Below, in pieces: positions 49,632-59,414 of a stretch of 64,000 bases of DNA (the stretch's first letter is position 1; each line of letters opens with the position of its first letter). A program made the translations under genes and the position numbers. The notes under the pieces were generated by a model that was not told the DNA's origin, made no database searches, and saw only the letters and a program-made list of their open reading frames with translations. This DNA is from JACCQS01 sp050999295 (GTDB lineage Bacteria; Actinomycetota; Actinomycetes; Mycobacteriales; Geodermatophilaceae), in the NCBI GenBank assembly GCA_050999295.1, contig JBPCPI010000089.1, positions 1 through 64,000 on the forward strand, given 5' to 3'.

Positions 49632-50248
49632 GCCTGGCGCGGCGGCTGTGGGAGGACAACGCCGATCTCGCCGCGGCGGCGCTCGCCCACCCGTTCGTCC
49701 GCGGTCTGGCCGACGGAACGCTGCCCCGCGCCGTCTTCGCCGGCTACGTCGCTCAGGACAGCTTCTTCCTCGAGTCCTTCGCCCGGGCGTACGCGCTCGC
49801 ACTCGCCCACAGTCCTGATCGCGCGTCCCTCGACGACTTCGCCGATCTGTTGACCGGCGTCGGTGAAGAACTCCGGCTCCATGCCTCCTACGCGCAGCGG
49901 TGGGACATTGACCTGCCGACCGTCACGCCGACGGCTGCGACGCTGGCCTACACCGACTTTCTGCTGGCGACTGCCTCGCTCTGCGGCGTGGGGCTGACGT
50001 GCGCCGCGATGACACCCTGCATGCGGCTCTACGCCTACCTCGGTCAGTCGCTCGGCGCGGACTCCAGTGACCACGACTATGCCGAATGGGCCACCACGTA
50101 CGGCGATCCGGCCTTCGAGGAGCTTGCGGCCAGGCTGGAACGCCTGCTCGACGCGCACGCGGCGGACAGCGAGCCTGTGCGCAACACCTATCGGCGGGCG
50201 ATGCAGCTTGAGGTCGGATTCTTCGACGCGGCCTACCGCGGCGCTTGA
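49628..50248 (+). CDS. tenA: TenA-family aminopyrimidine aminohydrolase
   Basis: 206 residues from the GTG overlapping the previous stop (GTGA). Standard TenA: HPFVRGLADGTLPRAVFAGYVAQDSFFL, GVGEELRLH, TPCMRLYAYLG with the catalytic-type cysteine, and LEVGFFDAAYR with the conserved glutamate. It hydrolyses aminopyrimidines from degraded thiamin to HMP, which ThiD then phosphorylates. Two adjacent TenA-like genes suggest division of labour; only this one has the canonical cysteine. Confidence 0.88.
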   Translation: MSLARRLWEDNADLAAAALAHPFVRGLADGTLPRAVFAGYVAQDSFFLESFARAYALALAHSPDRASLDDFADLLTGVGEELRLHASYAQRWDIDLPTVTPTAATLAYTDFLLATASLCGVGLTCAAMTPCMRLYAYLGQSLGADSSDHDYAEWATTYGDPAFEELAARLERLLDAHAADSEPVRNTYRRAMQLEVGFFDAAYRGA

Positions 50249-50334
50249 CCGACTCCTGCGATCGAACTGTTCCGCGGCAACAACCATTACGACGACCGAC
50301 TATGACAACCGAGGTTAGCTCTAGGGCAGCGTTG

Positions 50335-51819
50335 TCACCGGTTCTGCGACCTGGGCAAGGCCTGCAACGACGGTGCCCGCCGTATCCGGAAGCGCTGCCG
50401 CAGTGCGAGGCGCGCAGCGTGGTCACCGCACATGCCGTGTACGGCCGGTCCTGGAGGCGTCGCCGAGGAACACAGGTAAACCCCATCCAGCGGCGTCCGA
50501 TAGGTCGACCACCGTGGCACGGGACGAGCCAGCATCTGCAGGAACGAGGTCTCCCCCGCGCTGATGTCTCCGCCCACGTAGTTCGGGTCGTAGTCGGCCA
50601 TCTGGGCGGCAGTCATGGTGTGTCGCCCCATCACCAGGTCACGGAATCCCGGTGCGGCGGCCTCGATCTGATCCTCGATGACCTGTGTCATGTCCACAGT
50701 GGATCTTGCAGGTACATGGCAGTACGCCCAGACGACGTGTCCGCCCTCGGGCGCGCGGCTGGGATCGGGCACCGTTGGCTGCACGGTGAGGACGAACGGG
50801 TGTTCGGGGTGGCGACCTGCCGCGACATCTGCTTCGGAGGTCGCTATCTGCTCGTAACTTCCGCCCAGGTGGATGGTCCCGGCCCGCGCCACGTCCGGAT
50901 TCGTCCAGGGAACCGGCCCCGACAATGCCCAGTCCACCTTGCACACACCCGGCCCATAGCGGAAGCGCTGCAATGCTTTCCGGTAGCCGCCCGGCAGCCG
51001 ATCGGGACCAGCCATTCGGAGAAAGCTGTCCGGTGCGACATCGAGCAAGATGGCGCGGGCGGGAGGCAGCTCGTCGAGACTGCCGATCTCGTGGTCGGTC
51101 ACGACCTCGCCCCCCGAGGCGACCAGCGCGGCGACCATCGCATCACTGAGCGCCTGCGAGCCGCCGGCAACGACGGGCCAGCCGACGGCGTGGCTCAGCA
51201 GCATCAGGACCAGGCCCAGACCTCCGGTCACCGGCCGATCCAGGCGCATCATGCTGTGCGCCGCGCACCCGGCCAGCACTGCCCGCGCCCGATCGTCCTC
51301 GAAGCGCCCGGCCAAGGACTTCGCACTGCGCAGTCCGTACTTGGCGAAGTGCAACGCCGCCGGCCAACCCGACGTCGGCACCCGGCGGAAGGTGCCCAAC
51401 AGCGTCGCCAGCAGTCGCGGCGCATCAGCGACCAACGGGGCCAGGAGTCGCTGGTAGGACGGTCCGTCCGGTCCGAGCGAAGCGGCCGTACGGGCTAGAT
51501 CCCGATGGATCAGCACGGCACGGTCGTCGGAGAGTGGATGGGCGAAGGGCAGCTCCGCATGGACCAGTTCGACGCCATGGGCAGCGAGGTCGAACTCGGC
51601 GAAGAACGGCGAGATCGCGACCATCGGATGCGCCGTCGAGCAGGTGTCGTGCACGAATCCTGGCTCGGTCAGGGCCGCCGTGCGCGTTCCGCCGCCCCAG
51701 GTGGGCGCCCGCTCGTACACCCGTACAGACAGCCCCGCCGCAGCCATTCGCAGGGCGGCCGCGAGGCCGTTCGGCCCGGCGCCAACCACGACCGCGTCGA
51801 GGTCAGTCACCGTGCTCAT
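50335..51819 (-). CDS. FAD-dependent oxidoreductase, phytoene-desaturase-like
   Basis: 494 residues. N-terminal FAD site VVVGAGPNGLAAALRMAAAG with the YERAPTWGGGTRT continuation of the carotenoid-desaturase/amine-oxidase superfamily. GWPVVAGGSQALSDAMVAALVASGG and a C-terminal GVYLCSSATPPGPAVHGMCGDHAARLAL are typical. No phytoene synthase or other carotenoid genes lie nearby, so a different substrate is likely. The start lies on the meaB stop (ATGA), so it is probably the last gene of the thiolase-meaB unit. Confidence 0.84.
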   Translation of the reverse strand: MSTVTDLDAVVVGAGPNGLAAALRMAAAGLSVRVYERAPTWGGGTRTAALTEPGFVHDTCSTAHPMVAISPFFAEFDLAAHGVELVHAELPFAHPLSDDRAVLIHRDLARTAASLGPDGPSYQRLLAPLVADAPRLLATLLGTFRRVPTSGWPAALHFAKYGLRSAKSLAGRFEDDRARAVLAGCAAHSMMRLDRPVTGGLGLVLMLLSHAVGWPVVAGGSQALSDAMVAALVASGGEVVTDHEIGSLDELPPARAILLDVAPDSFLRMAGPDRLPGGYRKALQRFRYGPGVCKVDWALSGPVPWTNPDVARAGTIHLGGSYEQIATSEADVAAGRHPEHPFVLTVQPTVPDPSRAPEGGHVVWAYCHVPARSTVDMTQVIEDQIEAAAPGFRDLVMGRHTMTAAQMADYDPNYVGGDISAGETSFLQMLARPVPRWSTYRTPLDGVYLCSSATPPGPAVHGMCGDHAARLALRQRFRIRRAPSLQALPRSQNR

Positions 51820-52832
51820 GCCAACCGCACAGTTTCCTCGATCACTGCATCAGCGGCGGCGTACGGGTCGAGCTCCCCGCCCACCACGCGTGCTGCCAGA
51901 GCGCTCAGCGCGGCCGAGCCGTGCACGTCGCCCATCCGCGCCCGCAGCGCTGCGACCGCGATCGCCTCGATCTCGGCCGCCGCTCGCTCCTGTTGGCGGC
52001 GGGCGCGTTCTCCGGAGGCGTCGAGCCACTGGCGGTGCTTGTCCAAGGCCGTGACCACATCCGCGATACCTTCGCCCCTGGATGCCACGGTGGACAGGAT
52101 CGGTGGTCGCCAAGCGCCCGCCGCGGAGTGCCGCCCGCCCAGGGACAGCATGTAGCGCAGGTCGCGGACGGTCTGTTGTGCCCCGTCGCGGTCGGCCTTG
52201 TTGACGACGTACAGATCGGCGACCTCGAGGATTCCGGCCTTGGCGGCCTGGATGCCATCACCCATGCCCGGGGCCAGGAGGACCATGGTGGAGTCGGCGA
52301 GTTGGGCGATCTCGACCTCGGCCTGTCCCACGCCGACGGTCTCGATGAGCACGACATCACAGCCCGCCCCATCCAGGACGCGAAGGGCTTGCGGCGTGGC
52401 CCAGGCCAATCCGCCAAGATGACCGCGCGAGGCCATGGAGCGGATGAACACCTCGGGGTCCAGGGCATGCTCCTGCATCCGCACCCGGTCCCCGAGCAAG
52501 GCGCCTCCGGAGAACGGCGATGACGGGTCGACCGCAAGCACCCCCACCCGCTTACCGGCAGCGCGGAACTCGGTGACCAGAGCAGTGGTCGTGGTCGACT
52601 TTCCCACCCCCGGCGGTCCGGTCAGTCCGATGATCTGGGCATGGCCCACGTGCGGGACGAGCGCAGCGGAGACCTCGCGGAGTTTGGGACTGACGTCTTC
52701 GACCAGAGAGATCAGCCGCGCGACCGCACGGGCCTGGCCCTGGCGGGCACGAGCAACCAGATCCCCGACGTCGGCCTCTCGCCGATCGGAGCGTCTGCTG
52801 CGGTACGGGGTTGCGGTCTCCTGGGCCCTCAC
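51816..52832 (-). CDS. meaB: Methylmalonyl-CoA mutase-associated GTPase
   Basis: 338 residues from the GTG at 52832 (GTGA overlap with the thiolase stop). G3E GTPase that loads and protects the B12 cofactor of acyl-CoA mutases: P-loop [43 protein letters not shown], and NKAD guanine specificity. It is in the thiolase operon, next to the methylmalonyl-CoA epimerase; client mutases include the isobutyryl-type subunit at 11885 and an unlinked methylmalonyl mutase. Confidence 0.94.
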   Translation of the reverse strand: MRAQETATPYRSRRSDRREADVGDLVARARQGQARAVARLISLVEDVSPKLREVSAALVPHVGHAQIIGLTGPPGVGKSTTTTALVTEFRAAGKRVGVLAVDPSSPFSGGALLGDRVRMQEHALDPEVFIRSMASRGHLGGLAWATPQALRVLDGAGCDVVLIETVGVGQAEVEIAQLADSTMVLLAPGMGDGIQAAKAGILEVADLYVVNKADRDGAQQTVRDLRYMLSLGGRHSAAGAWRPPILSTVASRGEGIADVVTALDKHRQWLDASGERARRQQERAAAEIEAIAVAALRARMGDVHGSAALSALAARVVGGELDPYAAADAVIEETVRLA

Positions 52833-54019
52833 CCGCGGATGGGTACCTTGACGATCAGGGCATCGCCCTGCCCGCCGCCCCCGCACAGCCCTGCCGCACC
52901 TACCCCGCCACCGCGGCGGCCGAGCTCCAACGCCAGGTGCAGCACCAGGCGTGCCCCGCTCATCCCGATCGGGTGACCGAGGGCGATTGCGCCTCCGTTC
53001 ACGTTGACCCGGTCCTCGTCGACGCCGAGCTTCCGGGTTGACACGATTCCCACCGCGGCGAAGGCCTCGTTGATCTCGAGCAGGTCGAGGTCGGTGGGCT
53101 GGATGCCTTCCTTGGCACAAGCCGCCTTGATCGCATTGGCCGGCTGCTCGTGCAGTGAGGTGTCCGGCCCGGCAACCACTCCGTGCGCACCGATCTCGGC
53201 GATCGGGGGGAGTCCGAGTTCTGCGGCCTTGGCGGCGGACATCACGACGACTGCGCAGGCGCCGTCGGAGATCTGCGAGGCCGAGCCTGCAGTGATCGAG
53301 CCCTCGTTGGCGAAGGCTGGGCGCAACTTGGCCAGGCTGTCGGCGGTCGTGTCGACTCGGATGCCCTCGTCGGTGCTGAACTCGATCGGGTCGCCCTTGC
53401 GCTGCGGGATCTGCACCGGGACCAGCTCGTCGTCGTACAGGCCGTTCTTGGCTGCGAGTGCTGCCTTCTGGTGGCTGGCGGCGGCGAAGGCGTCCTGCTC
53501 CTCACGGGTCAGGTTGTAGCGATCGTTGTAGGACTCGGTGGACGCGCCCATGGCGACCTGGTCGAAGGCGCAGAACAGCCCGTCATAGGACATCGAGTCG
53601 ATCAGTGCGACATCCCCGAACTTGGTCCCCTCGCGAGACTTCGGCAACAGATGTGGGGCATTGGTCATGGATTCCATGCCGCCGGCGACGACGATCTCGA
53701 ACTCCCCGGCCCGGATCAGCTGATCGGCCAACGCGATGGCGTCCAGGCCGGACAGACACACCTTGTTGACAGTCAGGGCCGGGATCGTCATGGGGATGCC
53801 ACCTTTCATGGCGGCCTGACGGGCGGTGATCTGGCCGGCACCGGCCTGCAGGACCTGGCCCATGATCACGTACTGGACCTGGTCACCTGAGATACCGGCG
53901 CGCTCGAGAGCGCCCTTGATGGCTATCCCGCCCAGGTCGGCCCCGGAGAACCCCTTGAGCGAACCGAGCAGCCGACCCATCGGCGTACGCGCGCCCCCGA
54001 CGATGACCGAACCCGACAT
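52829..54019 (-). CDS. Acetyl-CoA acetyltransferase (thiolase)
   Basis: 396 residues from the ATG at 54019. Biosynthetic-type thiolase: nucleophilic Cys in [10 protein letters not shown] near residue 88, [15 protein letters not shown] with the catalytic His, and CGGGGQG with the second Cys. It condenses two acetyl-CoA to acetoacetyl-CoA, or the reverse. With Ccr and 3-hydroxyacyl-CoA dehydrogenase in the same window it fits the start of an ethylmalonyl-CoA route. It is divergent from the epimerase gene with 115 bases between. Confidence 0.94.
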   Translation of the reverse strand: MSGSVIVGGARTPMGRLLGSLKGFSGADLGGIAIKGALERAGISGDQVQYVIMGQVLQAGAGQITARQAAMKGGIPMTIPALTVNKVCLSGLDAIALADQLIRAGEFEIVVAGGMESMTNAPHLLPKSREGTKFGDVALIDSMSYDGLFCAFDQVAMGASTESYNDRYNLTREEQDAFAAASHQKAALAAKNGLYDDELVPVQIPQRKGDPIEFSTDEGIRVDTTADSLAKLRPAFANEGSITAGSASQISDGACAVVVMSAAKAAELGLPPIAEIGAHGVVAGPDTSLHEQPANAIKAACAKEGIQPTDLDLLEINEAFAAVGIVSTRKLGVDEDRVNVNGGAIALGHPIGMSGARLVLHLALELGRRGGGVGAAGLCGGGGQGDALIVKVPIRG

Positions 54020-54134
54020 GACCCGTCCCTTCGACAGCGGTGAAGGCATTGGCCGACAACGACACGGCCCGCACTGAGCACCGCCCAGTCTACCGATCCG
54101 CCCAGAACGCGGGCGGGAGTGCAGAATCGACATC

Positions 54135-54563
54135 GTGTTCACCCATCTCGATCATGTTGGCATCGCCGTCCCCGACCTCGATGCGGCGCTTGCCTTTTAC
54201 GCCGAGACCTTCGACCTGCGGTCAGTGCACGAAGAGGTCAACGAGGAGCAGGGAGTCCGCGAGGCGATGCTCATGGTCGGGGACTCGGGTGGCTGCATCC
54301 AGCTGCTCTCCCCGTTGCACCCGGATTCGGTGCTGGCCAGGTTCCTGGAGCGATCCGGGCCCGGAATCCAACAAGTGGCTTACCGAGTGACCGACATCGA
54401 CGAGGTCTGCGCGACGTTGCGCGAGCGCGGCTTGCGGCTCATCTACGACTCCCCCAGGCGCGGTACGGCGAACTCCCGGGTGAACTTCATCCACCCCAAG
54501 GATGCCGGCGGGGTCCTGGTCGAACTCGTCGAGCCCGCCGCGGTGCCGGTGGACCAGAGCTGA
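54135..54563 (+). CDS. mce: Methylmalonyl-CoA epimerase
   Basis: 142 residues from the GTG at 54135. VOC fold with [19 protein letters not shown] at the N terminus, metal ligands in HVGIAV, CIQLLSP and VLVELV, and GIQQVAYRV. It converts (2S)- and (2R)-methylmalonyl-CoA, also ethylmalonyl-CoA in some hosts. No obvious ribosome site, so possibly leaderless. The divergent thiolase-meaB pair is the usual actinobacterial neighbour. Confidence 0.93.
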   Translation: MFTHLDHVGIAVPDLDAALAFYAETFDLRSVHEEVNEEQGVREAMLMVGDSGGCIQLLSPLHPDSVLARFLERSGPGIQQVAYRVTDIDEVCATLRERGLRLIYDSPRRGTANSRVNFIHPKDAGGVLVELVEPAAVPVDQS

Positions 54564-54571
54564 CCAGGGCG

Positions 54572-55246
54572 ATGCCACGTCCCCTTGCTGAGCTGATCGA
54601 CCCGGGCTGGGCGGCCGGACTGGAACCGGTGGCCGATGTCGTCACCGCGATGGGTGGTTTCCTGCGCGCCGAGATCGCCGCCGGGCGCTCTTACCTGCCA
54701 GTCGGCCAGCACGTCCTGCGCGCATTCGAACGACCGTTGGCCGACGTGCGGGTGCTGATCGTCGGTCAGGACCCGTACCCGACGCCGGGGCATGCGGTCG
54801 GCCTGTCGTTCTCGGTCGCCCCTGACGTACGGCCGATTCCGCGGAGCCTCAGCAACATCTATCGCGAGCTCTCCGCCGATCTCGGGGTCGACCCACCGCC
54901 GCACGGGGACCTGTCGGCTTGGTCGGATCGCGGGGTCCTGCTGCTCAACAGATGCCTGACCGTGCAGCCGGGCAACTCTGGCGCGCACCGGGGCAAAGGC
55001 TGGGAGAAGGTGACCGACCGGGCCATCGATGTGCTCGTGGCCCGGGACCAGCCCTTGGTGGCGATCCTCTGGGGCAAGGACGCGCAGACGCTGCGCCCCC
55101 GGCTGGGCACGGTTCCGGTGGTGGCCAGCGTCCACCCGAGTCCCATGTCGGCCGATCGGGGTTTCTTCGGCTCCCGCCCATTCAGCCAGGTCAATGCGCT
55201 GCTTGCCGCACAAGGTGCCGCACCGATCGACTGGAGTCTCCAGTGA
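54572..55246 (+). CDS. ung: Uracil-DNA glycosylase
   Basis: 224 residues from the ATG at 54572, eight bases after the epimerase stop. Family 1 [20 protein letters not shown] (catalytic Asp), [11 protein letters not shown], and [18 protein letters not shown] with the catalytic His. It removes uracil from DNA. In GQDPY the next residue is P rather than the family's common H, a known actinobacterial variation. Probably co-transcribed with mce by proximity only. Confidence 0.93.
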   Translation: MPRPLAELIDPGWAAGLEPVADVVTAMGGFLRAEIAAGRSYLPVGQHVLRAFERPLADVRVLIVGQDPYPTPGHAVGLSFSVAPDVRPIPRSLSNIYRELSADLGVDPPPHGDLSAWSDRGVLLLNRCLTVQPGNSGAHRGKGWEKVTDRAIDVLVARDQPLVAILWGKDAQTLRPRLGTVPVVASVHPSPMSADRGFFGSRPFSQVNALLAAQGAAPIDWSLQ

Positions 55247-55325
55247 TGCCGTCGGCCGCAACGTCCGAGCGACGGTACGCAATCACGGTCGCGACTTCGG
55301 ACGCAGCGGCCGACGAGGCTCAGCA

Positions 55326-56855
55326 ATGACCGAAACTGCCTTAGTCACGGGGGCGAGCGGGTACGTCGGGGGTCGGCTCGTCCCCGCGCTGCTGGAGGCT
55401 GGCTGGTCAGTACGGGCTATGGCGCGCAAGGCTTCCCGTCTGCGCGATTATCCCTGGGCCGCAGACGTCAGGGTCGTCGAGGGCGACGTCCTGGAGCCGG
55501 CCAGCCTTGCGCCAGCTCTCGACGGTGTCGACGTCGCCTACTACCTGGTGCACGCCATCGGTTCCGGCTCGGACTTCGAGACGACCGATCGTCGGGCTGC
55601 AGAGAATTTCGCAACCGCGGCACGGGCAGCGGGCCTGGGCCGGATCGTGTACCTGGGCGGGATGACCCCCGAAGGGGAGGAACTCTCGCCACACCTGCGC
55701 AGCCGTGAGGAGGTCGGCCAGATCCTGCTCGACAGCGGGGTCCCGGCGGCGGTGCTGAAGGCTGCTGTCGTGCTGGGAAGCGGCAGCGCGAGTTTCGAGA
55801 TGCTGCGGCACCTAACAGAGCGCCTGCCGGTGATGGTCACGCCGAAGTGGGTCGATGTGCGGATCCAGCCGATTGCCATCCGCGACGTCTTGCATTACCT
55901 CGTCGGCGCAGCAGGCCTACCGGCCGAGGTCAACCGAAGCTTCGACATCGGTGGTGCGGACGTAGTGACCTACCGGAACATGATGCAGGACTATGCCCGC
56001 GTCGCCGGGCTGCCCCGCCGACGGATCATCGGCGTTCCGGTTCTTACCCCCACCTTGTCAGCGCACTGGGTCGGGCTCGTGACGCCTGTTCCGGGAAGCT
56101 TGGCCAAACCGCTGGTGGAGAGCCTCAGGAACACCGTCGTGGCCCGCGAGCACGACATCGCGGTTTTCGTTCCGGATCCACCGGAGGGACTGCTGGGGGT
56201 CGAGGAAGCAATCCGGCGGGCCTTGGCGAGGATTCGCGACGCCGATGTCAAGACACACTGGTCCAACGCCTCGGTCGCCGGGGCCTGCAGCGACCCGATG
56301 CCGACCGATCCCGAGTGGGCGCGCGGAGACCTGTACGTCGATGACCGGAGCAGCGTCGTGGCCGCACCACGGCAGGCACTCTGGGAGGTCATCGAAGGAA
56401 TCGGCGGTAGCGCCGGCTGGTACTCCTGGAAGTTGGCCTGGCGGGTCCGCGGCATCCTGGATCGGCTGTGGGGTGGCCCAGGATTGCGCCGCGGGCGTCG
56501 CAGTCCGTATGACCTGCAAATCGGCGACGTCGTGGACTGGTGGCGGGTGGAGGAGATCGTGGACGGCGAGGTGCTGCGGCTGCGCGCCGAGATGCGGGTC
56601 CCCGGCCGGGCTTGGCTCGACCTGGGCATCGAGACCGACGATCAGGGCCGGACGGTGTACCGCCAGCGAGCGGTCTATGCGCCGCGAGGTCTGCTCGGCC
56701 GGGCCTACTGGTGGGCTGTGTGGCCCTTCCACGGGTCCGTCTTCGGCGGGATGCAGCGCAACATTGCCGCTCGCGCCGAGCAGGTCGCTCGCGACGGTTC
56801 CGGCCCGCGCTGGAAGCCCTCCGGGACTCCGCCGAGATCCGGGTCAGCCGCATAA
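55326..56855 (+). CDS. NAD(P)-binding SDR fused to DUF2867
   Basis: 509 residues. N-terminal extended/atypical SDR (VTGASGYVGGRL near residue 7, YYLVHAIGSGSDFE, RIVYLGGMTP, DIGGADVVTY), followed by a DUF2867 module (about 340-500: VWEVIEGIGGSAGWYSW-like LWEVIEGIGGSAGWYSWKLA, GDVVDWWRVEEI, AYWWAVWPFHGSVFGGM). The combination is widespread in actinobacteria, without an established substrate. Starts 79 bases after ung. Confidence 0.88.
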   Translation: MTETALVTGASGYVGGRLVPALLEAGWSVRAMARKASRLRDYPWAADVRVVEGDVLEPASLAPALDGVDVAYYLVHAIGSGSDFETTDRRAAENFATAARAAGLGRIVYLGGMTPEGEELSPHLRSREEVGQILLDSGVPAAVLKAAVVLGSGSASFEMLRHLTERLPVMVTPKWVDVRIQPIAIRDVLHYLVGAAGLPAEVNRSFDIGGADVVTYRNMMQDYARVAGLPRRRIIGVPVLTPTLSAHWVGLVTPVPGSLAKPLVESLRNTVVAREHDIAVFVPDPPEGLLGVEEAIRRALARIRDADVKTHWSNASVAGACSDPMPTDPEWARGDLYVDDRSSVVAAPRQALWEVIEGIGGSAGWYSWKLAWRVRGILDRLWGGPGLRRGRRSPYDLQIGDVVDWWRVEEIVDGEVLRLRAEMRVPGRAWLDLGIETDDQGRTVYRQRAVYAPRGLLGRAYWWAVWPFHGSVFGGMQRNIAARAEQVARDGSGPRWKPSGTPPRSGSAA

Positions 56856-56913
56856 CACCCGTCCTGAGCGCATGTCCGGTGAAGCGACGGGTGCAACCGG
56901 CACAGGACGGGTG
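56856..56913. terminator. Long-loop hairpin between convergent genes
   Basis: CACCCGTCCTG (56856-56866) and its complement CAGGACGGGTG (56903-56913), an 11-bp perfect stem with a 36-base loop, between the 3' ends of the SDR gene and the F420 enzyme. It may terminate in both directions; there is no U-tract. Confidence 0.45.
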
Positions 56914-56944
56914 GCCTGCACTCGCCGGCGCGAGTCCAGGCCCC

Positions 56945-57934
56945 TCAGCGCAGGGCCGGTGCCACTTCACTCTCGAACAGCTCGATCCCGCTCCGGTCGT
57001 AGGCCGCCTCGGCGAAGTAGCAGATCGCGTACGTCATCCCCATCTCCTGCGCCGCCGTGAGGGCCTCGATGATCTGATCGGGGGTGCCCACAGCCGGACC
57101 GGAGCGCGCATCTTCGACCGCCTTGTCGGCTCGGGCATCGCCCACGATTGCGCGGTAATGGTCCCCGAACCACTCAAGCCGCGTATCCACTTCGGCCTGA
57201 TCAGCACCGATGACCACGTTGTAGTTGGCACTGCGGGTGATCTCGGAGAAGTCCCGGCCGAGATCCTTGCAGTGGCCCTGCAGGACCGACGACTTGTGCG
57301 CGAATACATCCGGGGTCCCGTCGAAGTTCGTGTATGCCGCGTTCTGGGCAGCGATTCGGAGGGTCTTCTTCTCCCCGCCACCGGCGATCCACAGCGGAAT
57401 CCCGCCGTCCTGCAACGGCAGCGGACGGCAGATCGCACGCTCGACCTGATAGTGCTCCCCGTCCAGAGACGCCGTGCCCGTCTCCCACAGCTGGCGCATG
57501 ATCTGAACGCCCTCATCCAGCATGCCCAACCGGATCCCGGCGCGCGGGAAGCCGTATCCGTAGGCGCGCCACTCGTTCTCGTACCACCCCGCGCCGATGC
57601 CCATCTCCAGCCGACCGCCGCTGATGATGTCCACGGTCGCCGCGACCTTGGCTAGATAGGCAGGGTTCCGGTAGGCCATGCAGGTACACATCTGGCCTAG
57701 TCGCACCCGGGACGTGCTCGCTGCCAACGCCGACATCAGCGTCCAAGCCTCGTGGGTGGCCTCATCGGTCGGCTTCGGCACGGTGTGGAAGTGGTCGTAG
57801 ACCCACACCGACTCCCAGGTGTCCCCGGAGTCGGCGTGTTCGGCCACCGAGTGCATAACCGACCACTGCTCGGCCGGATCGATGCCAGCGAGGTCGAGTC
57901 GCCAGCCCTGCGGCACGAAGAGTCCGAAGCGCAT
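56945..57934 (-). CDS. F420-dependent LLM-class oxidoreductase
   Basis: 329 residues, luciferase-like TIM barrel: MRFGLFVPQGWRLDL, SVWVYDHFHTVP, TSRVRLGQMCTC, and GAGWYENEWRAYGYGFP, of the actinobacterial F420-utilising branch. No neighbouring pathway defines the substrate. Convergent with the SDR-DUF2867 gene. Confidence 0.88.
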   Translation of the reverse strand: MRFGLFVPQGWRLDLAGIDPAEQWSVMHSVAEHADSGDTWESVWVYDHFHTVPKPTDEATHEAWTLMSALAASTSRVRLGQMCTCMAYRNPAYLAKVAATVDIISGGRLEMGIGAGWYENEWRAYGYGFPRAGIRLGMLDEGVQIMRQLWETGTASLDGEHYQVERAICRPLPLQDGGIPLWIAGGGEKKTLRIAAQNAAYTNFDGTPDVFAHKSSVLQGHCKDLGRDFSEITRSANYNVVIGADQAEVDTRLEWFGDHYRAIVGDARADKAVEDARSGPAVGTPDQIIEALTAAQEMGMTYAICYFAEAAYDRSGIELFESEVAPALR

Positions 57935-58056
57935 GCCTCCAACTTACGACGCCCTACCCGCGAGGCCCCGCCCCGGTCATGCCTGGGACGGCTACCGCCG
58001 TACGTCGAAGGCGTCTTGGCCACGCCCTTTGGCGTCTGCTCAGTTAGGTTCCACCC

Positions 58057-59388
58057 GTGAAGCAGATCTCCGAGGCGATCCTGGCGGATTCGTTGGCCGA
58101 CATCGCCGACCTGCCGCTTCCGGACTCCTATCGCGCCGTCGTCGTGCGCGAGGAGGATCAGGAGATGTTCGGCGGGATGTCCTCACGCGACAAGGATCCC
58201 CGCAGATCGCTGCACATCCAGGACGTCCCGACCCCGGAACTCGGTCCGGGCGAGGCGTTGATCGCGGTCATGGCCAGCGCGGTCAACTACAACACCGTCT
58301 GGACCTCGATTTTCGAGCCGGTCTCGACGTTCGGGTTCCTCAAGCGGTACGGCCGAGTCTCGGCACTCACCAAGCGCCACGACCTGCCCTATCACGTCGT
58401 CGGCTCGGACCTGTCCGGCGTCGTCGTACGGGTCGGCGTCGGGGTGAACAACTGGAAGCCGGGCGACGAGGTGGTCGCCCACTGCCTATCCGTCGAGCTC
58501 GAGGACTCGGCCGGTCACGACGACACGATGCTCGATCCGCAGCAGCGGATCTGGGGCTTCGAGACGAACTTCGGCGGCCTGGCCGACCTCGCCCTGGTCA
58601 AGTCCAACCAGCTGATGCCCAAGGCCAAGCATCTGACCTGGGAGGAGGCAGCCTGTCCGGGACTGGTCAACTCCACGGCCTACCGCCAGTTGGTGGGCAA
58701 GCATGGTGCCGCGATGAAGCAGGGCGACATCGTGCTCATCTGGGGAGCCTCAGGCGGCCTCGGTTCCTACGCCACGCAATTCGCGCTCAACGGTGGAGGC
58801 ATCCCGGTCTGCGTGGTCAGCAGCCCGGACAAGGCCGAGCTCGTCCGGCGGATGGGGGCCGATCTGGTCATCGACCGCAGCGCCGAGAGCTACCAGTTCT
58901 GGAAAGACGAGCACACCCAGGACCCCAAGGAGTGGCAGCGCTTCGGCGCCAAGATTCGCGAGCTCACTGGCGGCGAGGCTCCCGACGTCGTCTTCGAGCA
59001 CCCCGGACGGGAGACCTTCGGGGCCTCGGTGTACGTCACCCGGCGCGGCGGCACGATCGTCACCTGCGCCTCGACCAGCGGTTTCCTGCACACCTATGAC
59101 AACCGTTATCTCTGGATGAACCTCAAGCGGATCATCGGTTCGCACTTCGCCAACTATCGAGAGGCGTGGGAGGCCAACCGGCTGATCGCCCGCGGAGCCA
59201 TCCATCCCACGTTGTCGAATGTCTACGCGCTCGAGGACGTCGGGCAGGCGGCTTACGACGTACACCGCAATCTTCATCATGGAAAGGTCGGAGTCCGTTG
59301 TCTTGCACCGGAGAACGGGCTGGGCGTACGTGATCACGAACTTCGCGAGCGGCTCGGGGACAAGCTGCATCGGTTTCGTAACACCTGA
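58057..59388 (+). CDS. ccr: Crotonyl-CoA carboxylase/reductase
   Basis: 443 residues from the GTG at 58057. MDR-family enzyme reducing crotonyl-CoA with NADPH while fixing CO2, giving ethylmalonyl-CoA. The four residues of the CO2 pocket known from Kitasatospora (N81, F170, E171, H365) appear at N79, F168, E169 and H363, a constant offset of two, so carboxylation should be retained. GASGGLGSYA binds NADPH. It supports the ethylmalonyl-CoA pathway or ethylmalonyl extender supply. Confidence 0.95.
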   Translation: MKQISEAILADSLADIADLPLPDSYRAVVVREEDQEMFGGMSSRDKDPRRSLHIQDVPTPELGPGEALIAVMASAVNYNTVWTSIFEPVSTFGFLKRYGRVSALTKRHDLPYHVVGSDLSGVVVRVGVGVNNWKPGDEVVAHCLSVELEDSAGHDDTMLDPQQRIWGFETNFGGLADLALVKSNQLMPKAKHLTWEEAACPGLVNSTAYRQLVGKHGAAMKQGDIVLIWGASGGLGSYATQFALNGGGIPVCVVSSPDKAELVRRMGADLVIDRSAESYQFWKDEHTQDPKEWQRFGAKIRELTGGEAPDVVFEHPGRETFGASVYVTRRGGTIVTCASTSGFLHTYDNRYLWMNLKRIIGSHFANYREAWEANRLIARGAIHPTLSNVYALEDVGQAAYDVHRNLHHGKVGVRCLAPENGLGVRDHELRERLGDKLHRFRNT

Positions 59389-59414
59389 CCAGCGACTTTC
59401 GCCAGCATGAAAGT